A stretch of DNA of 42,425 nucleotides, from IMG/VR virus record IMGVR_UViG_3300046683_000310, positions 1 through 42,425 of that record. One strand, 5' to 3'. How positions within the stretch are numbered: position 1 is the first letter of the stretch; the number at the start of each line of letters is the position of its first letter. The stretch comes from a virus. The position numbers were made by a program, and so were the translations under genes. A model generated the notes under the pieces. It was not told where the DNA came from. It ran no database searches and saw only the letters and a list, made by a program, of their open reading frames with translations. Positions 6,744 to 12,785 of this stretch are shown piece by piece.

Positions 6744-7180
6744 ACGCCCTTCGCTTTCCTGCTCATCCAGCTATCGGGCTCGCCCGTGTATTCGATCTCC
6801 AGCTCTCGCTTCAGCACCTCGCGAACCTTCGCCGTGATATCTCGGAATTTTGGATTCCCGTCTGCATTACCTTCGCGACACCGGGCGTAAATACTTTCAG
6901 CTCGGTACTCGTCTGGGAGGTCGCCGGGCTCCGCGTAGTCTCCGACGATCGCGATACGATCTCCCGCCCAGCGGCCGATAATCTCCTTGGCGCCGGCCGG
7001 CTCGTCGTCGAAATCTCCGCCGCCTCGGCCGTTAGAAGCGGCGAGCAAGACGATCAAGGCGGACCCGACTCCGCCGTCGTCGGAAGCGGCTTGCTCCCAG
7101 AGCTTGAGTCCGTCGCCCAGTCCGTGCGGGTGGATGAATTCGTTCTTGTCGAGGTTGACCGTCAAATGATACTGGCCCAT
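6740..7180 (-). CDS. Conserved phage/plasmid protein of unknown function
   Basis: A 146-residue protein beginning MGQYHLTVNLDKNEFIHPH, with a central SNGRGGGDF motif and GRWAGDRIAIVGDYAEPGD. From memory these are hallmarks of a family found in phages and actinobacterial plasmids, without known function. The start overlaps the upstream stop (TAATG) and its stop overlaps the lipoprotein start. Cytoplasmic, no membrane span seen. Confidence 0.75.
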   Translation of the reverse strand: MGQYHLTVNLDKNEFIHPHGLGDGLKLWEQAASDDGGVGSALIVLLAASNGRGGGDFDDEPAGAKEIIGRWAGDRIAIVGDYAEPGDLPDEYRAESIYARCREGNADGNPKFRDITAKVREVLKRELEIEYTGEPDSWMSRKAKGV

Positions 7181-7713
7181 TACTCACCTCCGCAAAGGTT
7201 CCGGAGAACCTTGATAGCCGATTCCACAGCGTTGTTGGCTTCTTCCTCTGCGCACTCGTCCAGATAGCTCTGGTCGGAATCCGACTCGACTCCCCAGACT
7301 CCGGACGAAGCGAGCTTGACTCCCGCCTTGTACACGTCGGCAACGATCCCGACGAAACTCCAGTCGCCGCGGTTCAACGCTTCCGCCCGTGCGTAGTCCT
7401 GCAGCCCGTAGGTTTTGTAATCCGGGGTGCCGGGCTTTTCCCCGGCCGCGTAGGGGCGAAACCCCCGGTACTCCCGCCCACGCTTGGGAAGCTCCTGATC
7501 TTCCGGCCAGTCTTCGAAAAAGATTCCGGCCGATCGGACGATCACTCCTTCGCGGAGTTCATCTGTGTAGGTTCCGAGATGATCGAATAATTCCGCGTCC
7601 CTGTCGTACATGGTCCGGACGATCACGTCGAAACCCTTGCGCCGTAGGTGTGTCGTCGGTCCTTCTTTGCCATCCGCCCAAATGAGTCCCTGATTTTTGG
7701 CCGTGTCGTTCAT
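7180..7713 (-). CDS. Conserved hypothetical protein
   Basis: A 177-residue acidic protein with mixed alpha/beta character and no recognised motif. An AGCGAGGG ribosome-binding site lies upstream of the ATG. The sequence DYKTYGLQDYARAEALNRGDWSFVGI is well formed and coding-like. It sits in the leftward operon between the small zinc-finger gene and the MGQYHL family gene. Function unknown. Confidence 0.7.
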   Translation of the reverse strand: MNDTAKNQGLIWADGKEGPTTHLRRKGFDVIVRTMYDRDAELFDHLGTYTDELREGVIVRSAGIFFEDWPEDQELPKRGREYRGFRPYAAGEKPGTPDYKTYGLQDYARAEALNRGDWSFVGIVADVYKAGVKLASSGVWGVESDSDQSYLDECAEEEANNAVESAIKVLRNLCGGE

Positions 7714-7731
7714 GTGTACCCTCGCTTTCCT

Positions 7732-7881
7732 TTATTCGATCGCAGAAAGAATTTCCCGAATTTCCGCCCGGTCGCTTCGGTGCCTCAAAATCATGTGCAG
7801 AACGAGCATGACCATCGGCAACCGTTCGTCGCCGTAGCAGAATGGGCATGTGTAGGTGAAGCGTGGCCGTGGCCCGCTCAT
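7732..7881 (-). CDS. 49-residue C2H2-type zinc-finger protein
   Basis: Its ATG overlaps the stop of the upstream gene (ATGA at 7878-7881). The product has C12-x2-C15-x13-H29-x4-H34, a C2H2 finger followed by a short helical tail (RAEIREILSAIE). The spacing equals that of the first finger in the protein at 23640. It fills an otherwise empty stretch between two clear genes. Probably binds DNA or RNA. Confidence 0.65.
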   Translation of the reverse strand: MSGPRPRFTYTCPFCYGDERLPMVMLVLHMILRHRSDRAEIREILSAIE

Positions 7882-8159
7882 ACGGGCCACGGCTCGAGGA
7901 TTCTGATGATCGGACAGTCTTCCGGAACGTGAAACCCGGCCGCGTTAACCCGAGTGATCTCGCCCGATTCGTACATGCCGTATTTCACGGGAACGCGGAA
8001 GTCTTCCGGGCGAGTCTTCCAGACCTGAGTACGGCCCGACCGCCGGCATTCCCGGATCGTTTCCTTCACTCCGCCGCGCGGCCCTATCACCCGCTTGCAG
8101 TCGCCGTGTAGCGTGATGTGGAACCTGTCCGCTGTAAGGGCTTGCTCTTTCGTTACCAT
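7878..8159 (-). CDS. Hypothetical small protein
   Basis: A 93-residue protein with KEQALTADRFHITLHGDCKRVIGPRGGVKE at its N-terminus, written here across two likely strands, and a KTRPEDFRVPVKYGMYESGEI segment. It is probably a small beta-rich fold. It is coupled to the downstream zinc-finger gene by the ATGA overlap. A pyrimidine-rich stretch on the plus strand (8165-8196) gives a purine-rich leader with a usable ribosome-binding site on this strand. Function unknown. Confidence 0.65.
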   Translation of the reverse strand: MVTKEQALTADRFHITLHGDCKRVIGPRGGVKETIRECRRSGRTQVWKTRPEDFRVPVKYGMYESGEITRVNAAGFHVPEDCPIIRILEPWPV

Positions 8160-8252
8160 GTCGTTCGTCCCTTTCTCCCCTCTCCCTCTCCCCTCTGAGA
8201 AGCTTCCCCGGATACGAGCGGGTTAATGTTTTGGTGTGCTCGACTCCGTGTT

Positions 8253-8268
8253 AGCTAGACACCTAGCT
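8253..8268 (-). terminator. Short hairpin at the end of the DUF932 gene
   Basis: AGCTAG and CTAGCT pair around ACAC, straddling the stop codon of the DUF932 gene. The stem is only 6 bp and no T-run follows, so it may pause or partly attenuate transcription into the downstream genes of the operon rather than terminate it. Confidence 0.3.
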
Positions 8269-9393
8269 GAGGATCGAGTCCAGAAGCGCCGCCCCAACTG
8301 CCTGATGACCACCGCGCGGGCTGAGTACCGGGATTTCGATCTCGCGACCGTCCGTGGTCTGGTAGATCGCCGTGAAGATCGCTTGCTTGATTTCGTCGCC
8401 GCGACCGTCGAGGATGCTATCCATCCGCTTTTCGGCTTTGCTGCCACCCGTCGTTTCCCGTTGCCTGTAGGCGAGATCGTGATCCGTCCACTGAGAGACC
8501 GCGTTGTAGAGACCCCATTTGCCCATGTCCTTGTTCTCGTCAAGCCCAAGGGCCGCCAGCATGTACTGCGCGGCGCCCTTAGCGTCTTCCGCCCGCTTAT
8601 CGGCCGCCCGTTTGGTGTCGGAAGACTTGGTCTCGCCAAACGCTTTGACCACAGCTGCCTTGACGATCGTTCCAACCAAGTCCGGAGTCGCTTCTTCGTT
8701 CGCGAGCTTCTCCGCCTTACCAGCGAACGCCTCGATCGCCTTCTGGGCCGTTCCGACCGACGCCAACACGTCCTTGATCCGATCCGCGGACGCTTTGGTA
8801 TGCCGGAAGGAATAATCGAAACTGGTACCGGTTTCGCGCAGCGCGATCTTCGTCGTATTGCTGCAGACCACGCGCGTGTTTACCGCCTTGGCCTTGGTAG
8901 GGCTGGTCCCGTCGTAGGAAGTCCGAAAGAACACGTAGTTCTCCGTCAGATCCTTCCCTTTGACCTTGAACTGCCCAGCCTGTACCAGAGCGAAAACCTC
9001 ACGACCGTTCCGAAGAACGCCGGCCGTTTCGAATTTCGCACCGCCCAGAGCAACGTCAACATCCCGGAAGAAATCCGTGTGTTGCGTGATCTCATACCGG
9101 TTGCCAACGATCGCCAGAGGATTCCCGGTGTCTTCCCGAATAATCGCCCGTGCGAAATCAATCGGCCGGCCGTTCGCTTGAAGCGAATCCGAGAACGCCA
9201 CCCGATAATTGATCCCATTGGACATTAAATCCGAGAAGGTAAGAGAATCGCCCTGCAGTTGCTTTCCGAGACCATGCCACGCGGTAACGCGGCCGCCGTG
9301 TGTTGCCTCGACAAATCGCGCAGCCGTCTTATCAGCACCAGCCGCCGCACCTTCGAGACCGACACGCCCGAAAATCTCAATATCGTCGCTCAT
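8263..9393 (-). CDS. DUF932 phage/plasmid-like protein
   Basis: A 376-residue protein with AWHGLGKQL (38-46) and later blocks NPLAIVGNRYEI and NTRVVCSNTT, characteristic of the DUF932 (phage/plasmid-like TIGR03299) family. Members occur in phages and conjugative elements and their role is not established; a DNA-related function is often assumed. It is the first gene of the leftward operon. A long structured leader precedes it, and a 13-bp stem covers its ribosome-binding site (GGAGAAG), so its translation is likely regulated. Confidence 0.85.
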   Translation of the reverse strand: MSDDIEIFGRVGLEGAAAGADKTAARFVEATHGGRVTAWHGLGKQLQGDSLTFSDLMSNGINYRVAFSDSLQANGRPIDFARAIIREDTGNPLAIVGNRYEITQHTDFFRDVDVALGGAKFETAGVLRNGREVFALVQAGQFKVKGKDLTENYVFFRTSYDGTSPTKAKAVNTRVVCSNTTKIALRETGTSFDYSFRHTKASADRIKDVLASVGTAQKAIEAFAGKAEKLANEEATPDLVGTIVKAAVVKAFGETKSSDTKRAADKRAEDAKGAAQYMLAALGLDENKDMGKWGLYNAVSQWTDHDLAYRQRETTGGSKAEKRMDSILDGRGDEIKQAIFTAIYQTTDGREIEIPVLSPRGGHQAVGAALLDSILS

Positions 9394-9598
9394 GTTCTTC
9401 TCCGATTTCGTTGGCCCGAAACGGAGAAGCTTTTCAGAAGGGAGAGAGAAAGGGGCCTATTCGCTTCTTAGACTCTTGCGCAAGTCCGGGTGGGTGGCGA
9501 GTTGCCCTATTCCCGGTTGGCTTAATGCCGCTTGCGCGTCCGTGTAAGAGATCGTCGTCGGTTCGTCCTCCCTTCTCTCACGTTGGCCCGTGAGGGTT
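9394..9598 (-). promoter_or_regulatory. Structured 5' leader RNA of the leftward operon
   Basis: The leftward promoter should start transcription near 9598, leaving about 205 nt before the DUF932 start. Visible pairings: 9577-9582 with 9589-9594 (hairpin 1, loop TTGGCC on the plus strand), 9436-9444 with 9568-9576 (9-bp long-range helix), 9478-9484 with 9531-9537 (7 bp), 9486-9490 with 9512-9516 (5 bp), and the 13-bp hairpin 9397-9429 whose loop is again TTGGCC. No known riboswitch class was recognised. Confidence 0.6.
9397..9429 (-). promoter_or_regulatory. Hairpin sequestering the DUF932 ribosome-binding site
   Basis: CTTCTCCG (9397-9404) pairs with CGGAGAAG (9422-9429), and TTTCG (9406-9410) with CGAAA (9417-9421), leaving one bulged base and a 6-nt loop. 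On the transcript the 3' arm contains GGAGAAG, the Shine-Dalgarno sequence, ending 3 nt before the AUG. No U-run follows, so it is not a terminator. Confidence 0.7.
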
Positions 9599-9613
9599 AG
9601 ATACAATATCTAA
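9597..9613. promoter_or_regulatory. Operator palindrome over the leftward -10
   Basis: TTAGATACAATATCTAA is a perfect inverted repeat with 7-bp arms and a 3-bp centre. It covers the leftward -10 hexamer and the expected start point, so a bound protein would block the leftward promoter. Candidate ligands are the phage's own RHH proteins. Confidence 0.65.
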
Positions 9614-9634
9614 TAAGCCCACAGGCAGTGTCAA
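9605..9634 (-). promoter_or_regulatory. Leftward sigma70-type promoter
   Basis: On the minus strand: a consensus -35 TTGACA (9629-9634), an 18-bp spacer and -10 GATATT (9605-9610). It should drive the DUF932 operon. It is overlapped by the operator palindrome. Confidence 0.65.
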
Positions 9635-9690
9635 CACCTTTCTCATATTTGTTAGAAACGCTTACTATCCAAAGGACTTAGTATAGGGAT

Positions 9691-9717
9691 TTCCACAGCT
9701 TCCACAGATTTCCACAG
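9691..9717 (+). repeat. Three tandem DnaA-box-like repeats
   Basis: TTCCACAG occurs at 9691-9698, 9700-9707 and 9710-9717, with periods of 9 and 10 bp. With its preceding bases the motif is close to the DnaA box TTATCCACA (about 7 of 9 for the outer copies). It lies in the most AT-rich stretch of the window between divergent promoters. Candidate replication origin element or iteron set. Confidence 0.5.
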
Positions 9718-9775
9718 GTACTCTGCTGATTCTGTTCAGGAATGTAAAATAATCAACGGCATAGATGTTGCTCTC

Positions 9776-9803
9776 TTGACAAGGGCTCGCGGCCGCCTAT
9801 AGT
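9776..9803 (+). promoter_or_regulatory. Rightward sigma70-type promoter
   Basis: Consensus -35 TTGACA (9776-9781), a 16-bp spacer and -10 TATAGT (9798-9803). It fires away from the leftward promoter and should read the gene at 9927. An ATG lies 5 nt past the -10 (9809) but opens a frame that does not look coding. Confidence 0.65.
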
Positions 9804-9926
9804 CACAGATGGGCTTAAGGCACAGCTCCGAAGAGTCAGAGAGAGGCAAAAAACATTCTCCCTCACTCACTGAAACAGACGAATGGAAGGTGACTATTGA
9901 GAGAGGGACAGAGAGACAGAGAACAA

Positions 9927-10229
9927 ATGAACCGCTCTGCCTATCTCGACGCCTACACGCAAGCTCGATCAGCCGGACTGCCTCACGAAGACGCGCGACG
10001 GCTAGGTCAGACTGCAGGGCTCGGACACCCGAAGCGAAGGACTAAGACACCCGCCCAGCCCATCCCAGCCGCCGACCAGCCCAGCCAGCCGGCAACCGAC
10101 AACGGGAACGGGAGAGGTTTGGGAGTAGTTCACTCGCCGCGCGATCTCGCCGGCCGTCCGGCTTGCTACACGGCGGAGGAATGGTCCTACGGTTGCACGC
10201 CCGGACAGTTCCGACCCCGCGCGATTTAA
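9927..10229 (+). CDS. Hypothetical protein downstream of the rightward control promoter
   Basis: A 100-residue protein. The first 45 residues (MNRSAYLDAYTQARSAGLPH...) look helical and basic. The middle is Pro/Gln-rich and the end (PACYTAEEWSYGCTP) has two cysteines. It is the only good frame after the rightward promoter, by analogy with the first rightward gene of a phage switch. No DNA-binding motif is certain. The ribosome-binding site is weak (GAGAGACAGAGAAC). A TTG start 30 bases upstream is possible. Confidence 0.5.
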   Translation: MNRSAYLDAYTQARSAGLPHEDARRLGQTAGLGHPKRRTKTPAQPIPAADQPSQPATDNGNGRGLGVVHSPRDLAGRPACYTAEEWSYGCTPGQFRPRAI

Positions 10230-10548
10230 CACTCTACACATTATCGGACGCTGTAGACAGGTCAACGGGTTACGCCGTCGCCATCCGCCCCTTTCGCCAA
10301 TACCACAACCCCTAGTGGCTATCCAGTAAGAGAGTCCCTTACCTGTCCCTGTAAGAGTCAGTGGGGCTGCAGGGAGAGACGAGGACAAGGGACTACTGAC
10401 GCGGGGGGGTCGGTCGCCGCCGCAGCGACGATTTATCGCCAGTAATCCCCAGCAGGATCTTGAGCCTCGAAAGGTTTTTCTCTCTCTGAATAATTCATTT
10501 TGAATTATTGAATATTGGTGGGAGAGTAAATGGTGGAGGTGGGCCGAG
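10230..10548. other. Non-coding stretch with nested inverted repeats
   Basis: No convincing gene lies in these 319 bases on either strand. AGTCCCTT (10333-10340) pairs with AAGGGACT (10387-10394), and inside it TCCCTG (10346-10351) with CAGGGA (10370-10375). A GTCGC/GCGAC hairpin follows near 10414-10430. A 21-bp perfect inverted repeat sits at 10489-10509. The stretch could hold a small RNA, a terminator for the 9927 gene, or operator sites. Confidence 0.5.
10489..10509. promoter_or_regulatory. 21-bp perfect inverted repeat, likely operator
   Basis: AATAATTCA, TTT, TGAATTATT: 9-bp arms, all A/T except one pair, 40 bases upstream of the gene at 10549. An AT-only stem is a poor terminator, so a protein-binding site is more likely. 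Confidence 0.5.
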
Positions 10549-10836
10549 ATGATGTTGAGTGAGGCGGTGAAGGCGGCGGGGATCGGGGGGCAGATCTACA
10601 GGATCGGGAATATGGACCCCGTCAGCGTTTGGAAGGACGGCTTGGGGGGGACGGTCGGATACCTGAACTACGCGGGCCTGACCGCCGACGACTGGCAGGT
10701 GGTGCAGCGGGCTCCGAGGGAGTGGCTGGTCTGTCCGGGTTGCGGTGTCGCCAGCGTTCAAGGGCGTCTCGTTCGCGGGCATCTGCCGCACGCCTGTCAC
10801 GAAAAGGCCATCCGCGTCCGCGAGGTGGTGGAGTGA
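10549..10836 (+). CDS. Small protein with Cys/His zinc site
   Basis: A 95-residue protein. The first 55 residues form a compact alpha/beta region (GIGGQIYRIGNMDPVSVWKDG). The C-terminal part has C62-x2-C65 and H78, H81, C83, H84, a likely zinc site. A GGAGG ribosome-binding site precedes the ATG. The stop overlaps the next GTG start. Function unknown. Confidence 0.65.
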   Translation: MMLSEAVKAAGIGGQIYRIGNMDPVSVWKDGLGGTVGYLNYAGLTADDWQVVQRAPREWLVCPGCGVASVQGRLVRGHLPHACHEKAIRVREVVE

Positions 10837-11120
10837 ATAAGCACACGTCCGACCGCGACGGCTCAGCGTGCGGGCCGGCCACGCAGGCGTTAGTCGGCAT
10901 CGAGGAACTTCAAGCCCTCCGCGCCGTGGCCGAGGCGGCGGAGGCGTACGCCGAGTCCGAAACCACCGCGGCAGACTTGGCGCGGATGCGCAACGAGTGG
11001 GGAACTCTGGACTACAGCCAGCAGGCGAACGCGCGGGCCGTCGAGCATCTGATCGCCGCCCTGCGCGCGTGGAAGGAGGCGAGCGTTCCACGTGGAACAT
11101 CTGAGCCGGCGGTGAGGTAG
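10833..11120 (+). CDS. Hypothetical helical protein carrying a parS-like site in its gene
   Basis: A 95-residue protein from a GTG overlapping the previous stop (GTGA). The body (EELQALRAVAEAAEAYAESE and on) is alanine-rich and helical. The codons for A-S-V-P-R-G-T-S near the C-terminus contain the parS-like palindrome at 11084-11099. No family recognised. Confidence 0.6.
   Translation: MNKHTSDRDGSACGPATQALVGIEELQALRAVAEAAEAYAESETTAADLARMRNEWGTLDYSQQANARAVEHLIAALRAWKEASVPRGTSEPAVR
11084..11099. promoter_or_regulatory. parS-like ParB-binding palindrome
   Basis: CGTTCCACGTGGAACA matches 15 of 16 bases of the bacterial centromere site TGTTCCACGTGGAACA, and its inner 14 bases are a perfect palindrome. 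No ParA or ParB gene is seen in the window, so the ligand would be the host ParB. It ends 33 bp before the start of the three-repeat structural gene and could alternatively be an operator. Confidence 0.6.
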
Positions 11121-11132
11121 AATCAGCGGAGG

Positions 11133-12143
11133 ATGGCAGGCGGCCGAGCGGGGTACGATTTCGACATCATCCAGAACGCTTCTCCCAGTAGTGGGAGTGC
11201 GTTGCCGCCGCCGATTTGGGTGGAGTCGAACCAGACGGGGTTGAAGGTGGTGAACACGAACTACCAGAACACGTCTGGCAAGGACATGCTGGTGTTCGTC
11301 AGTTATACGCAGACGGGGACGACGACGGTGCAGGCGTTGAGTGATGGGAGCACGCCTCCGACGACGGTGGTCTCGTCGGTGTCGGCGCCCAATGCGAACG
11401 GGATGTACCTTGAGTTCTGGGTGAAGGCTGGGGATTTCTACCGAGTGCCTTCGGCCGGGATTGCGACGGTTTCCAACTGGATCGAGCTGACGTTGACGAA
11501 GGGTTCGATCACGGATTCCGGGGACATCGTGGGGAGCAAGGCGCTTTCGACGGTGTACCAGAATCTGACGGGGTCGGCGTTGTGGGTGGCGGTGCAGTTT
11601 GGGACGGCTGGGACGGCGCAGTTTTTGACGGACGCGTCTCCGACGCCGGCAACGCAGGTGTGGTCGAGCAAGACCTCCGGCGGGCTGAACATGACGGCGA
11701 TGGTACCCGTGTTGGCGGGGCATTACTACCAAGTGACGGCGACGACGGCGACGTTGCTGCATTGGCACGAGTACACGTTGAACGGGTTTGTGGTGACGCG
11801 CTCAGCGAGCATCGGGCCGGGGCTGTTGATCCGGTTGGTCAACAACAATCAGGTGGCGTACTACAACAATCAGGCCGGGGCGATCTACGGGATCTGCGGT
11901 CTCCATACGACGGGGACGACGAGCAGCATCTTGGTGAAGATGCGGCCGACGCTGGCCGGGACGGGTTCGATGGCTGGTCCGTTTTTCACGACGATTGATC
12001 CGGTGCCGGCGTTCATGTCCTCGACGACGACGGACGTGCGGACGGTGAATTACACGGTCAACCCCGGCGAGTTCTACGTGGTCTACATCGACAACGGGGC
12101 GGTGGCTGCGTACGACAACTGGTACGAGTGGACGATCGTCTAG
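11133..12143 (+). CDS. Probable structural protein with three tandem beta repeats
   Basis: A 336-residue protein rich in Thr, Ser, Val and aromatic residues. Three repeats can be seen, at about 37-127, 133-216 and 222-336. Each starts with a Y-(Q/N)-N-x-(S/T/A)-G type motif (YQNTSG, YQNLTG, YNNQAG), has a PG/AG-x-(F/Y)-Y-x-V turn near its end (AGDFYRV, AGHYYQV, PGEFYVV), and closes with W-x-E-(L/Y/W)-T (WIELT, WHEYT, WYEWT). Beta-sandwich repeats like this are typical of virion decoration or fibre proteins. The SD sequence (CGGAGG) abuts the ATG, and a TAGAAT hexamer lies at 11118-11123. Confidence 0.65.
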   Translation: MAGGRAGYDFDIIQNASPSSGSALPPPIWVESNQTGLKVVNTNYQNTSGKDMLVFVSYTQTGTTTVQALSDGSTPPTTVVSSVSAPNANGMYLEFWVKAGDFYRVPSAGIATVSNWIELTLTKGSITDSGDIVGSKALSTVYQNLTGSALWVAVQFGTAGTAQFLTDASPTPATQVWSSKTSGGLNMTAMVPVLAGHYYQVTATTATLLHWHEYTLNGFVVTRSASIGPGLLIRLVNNNQVAYYNNQAGAIYGICGLHTTGTTSSILVKMRPTLAGTGSMAGPFFTTIDPVPAFMSSTTTDVRTVNYTVNPGEFYVVYIDNGAVAAYDNWYEWTIV

Positions 12144-12167
12144 CCGTGCTACGATAGGAGCAAGTCA

Positions 12168-12515
12168 ATGACACCCACCGAAGAGGTAGGCGCCAAGCCC
12201 TGCGCGTTTCCCGGCGGGCGCGCGGTCGTGATCGACACGGTCCAATCCATCGTGGTTCCGACCACGGCGCAGCGCACGCCCAAGGCGGGCATCCTGACCG
12301 TTGTGATTTCGGTGGAGGGGGCGGCGACCTTTCGCTATTCCTATTCGACCACGGCGCCGACCGCGGCGGTGGGGCTCTTGGGCCCGGCGCCGACCGCTAC
12401 CCAGCCGGTGACGATCCCGATTCGAGGCGAGGCGCTGATCGCGGCGTTTCGGATCATCGGGACGGCGGCCGGAGACACGATCTCCTACGACTTCTATTTT
12501 GGGGATATCGCTTAG
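12168..12515 (+). CDS. Small beta-rich protein, possible virion component
   Basis: A 115-residue protein. The Val/Thr/Ala-rich body (GILTVVISVEGAATFRYSYS and on) is all-beta in character and ends in SYDFYFGDIA. It resembles in style the small proteins encoded at 36370-38268 near the tailspike. An AGGAG ribosome-binding site precedes the ATG, and TGCTACGAT upstream resembles an extended -10. The gene is followed by an intrinsic terminator. Confidence 0.6.
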   Translation: MTPTEEVGAKPCAFPGGRAVVIDTVQSIVVPTTAQRTPKAGILTVVISVEGAATFRYSYSTTAPTAAVGLLGPAPTATQPVTIPIRGEALIAAFRIIGTAAGDTISYDFYFGDIA

Positions 12516-12571
12516 GGTCGGACCCACCTTCCCGGCGCCTTCGCGCCAAATGGCTTGATCCTCACCGAACA

Positions 12572-12599
12572 GGGGGCGCTGCAACGCCCCCGCCCTTTT
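12572..12599 (+). terminator. Intrinsic terminator
   Basis: GGGGGCG and CGCCCCC form a 7-bp GC stem around CTGCAA, followed by GCCCTTTT. It ends the rightward 10549-12515 unit and separates it from the convergent leftward genes. Confidence 0.75.
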
Positions 12600-12602
12600 C
12601 CT

Positions 12603-12785
12603 CTAACGTAAGACGGGATGCGGTGTCGGCAGCGCGAGCACGCCGAAGCTCTGAAGCAGGAAGAGCACGAGGATCAGAATCGCGACCCCGAAGACGATCT
12701 TCTTCACGGTGGGGTCCATCGGGATCAGGCTGACGAGCCAGAGAATGAATCCGAAGACGACGAGCCAGATCAAGAGCTGGAGCAT
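12603..12785 (-). CDS. Two-span membrane protein, Thivi_2564-like
   Basis: A 60-residue protein with two hydrophobic helices (about 2-22 and 30-51) joined by a short SLIPMDPTVKK loop, a plan matching the small Thivi_2564-type membrane proteins found in bacteria and phages. GAGGAACC lies upstream of the ATG as ribosome-binding site. It could act as an accessory holin, but the main lysis genes lie elsewhere (40045-41465). Last gene of the leftward block. Confidence 0.65.
   Translation of the reverse strand: MLQLLIWLVVFGFILWLVSLIPMDPTVKKIVFGVAILILVLFLLQSFGVLALPTPHPVLR

Noticed and set aside
7559-7849. 96-residue minus-strand frame overlapping the 49-residue zinc-finger gene
   Set aside because: Covers parts of two better frames; sequence is Arg/His-rich and lacks a start signal.
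9809-10045. 78-residue frame whose ATG lies 5 nt after the rightward -10 (possible leaderless gene)
   Set aside because: Its second half is an Arg/Ser-rich shadow of the gene at 9927; the position of the ATG is suggestive but the sequence does not look coding.
10002-10388. 128-residue minus-strand frame in and before the non-coding region
   Set aside because: Covers the reverse of the 9927 gene; no motif, no ribosome-binding site, Gly/Arg/Ser-rich.
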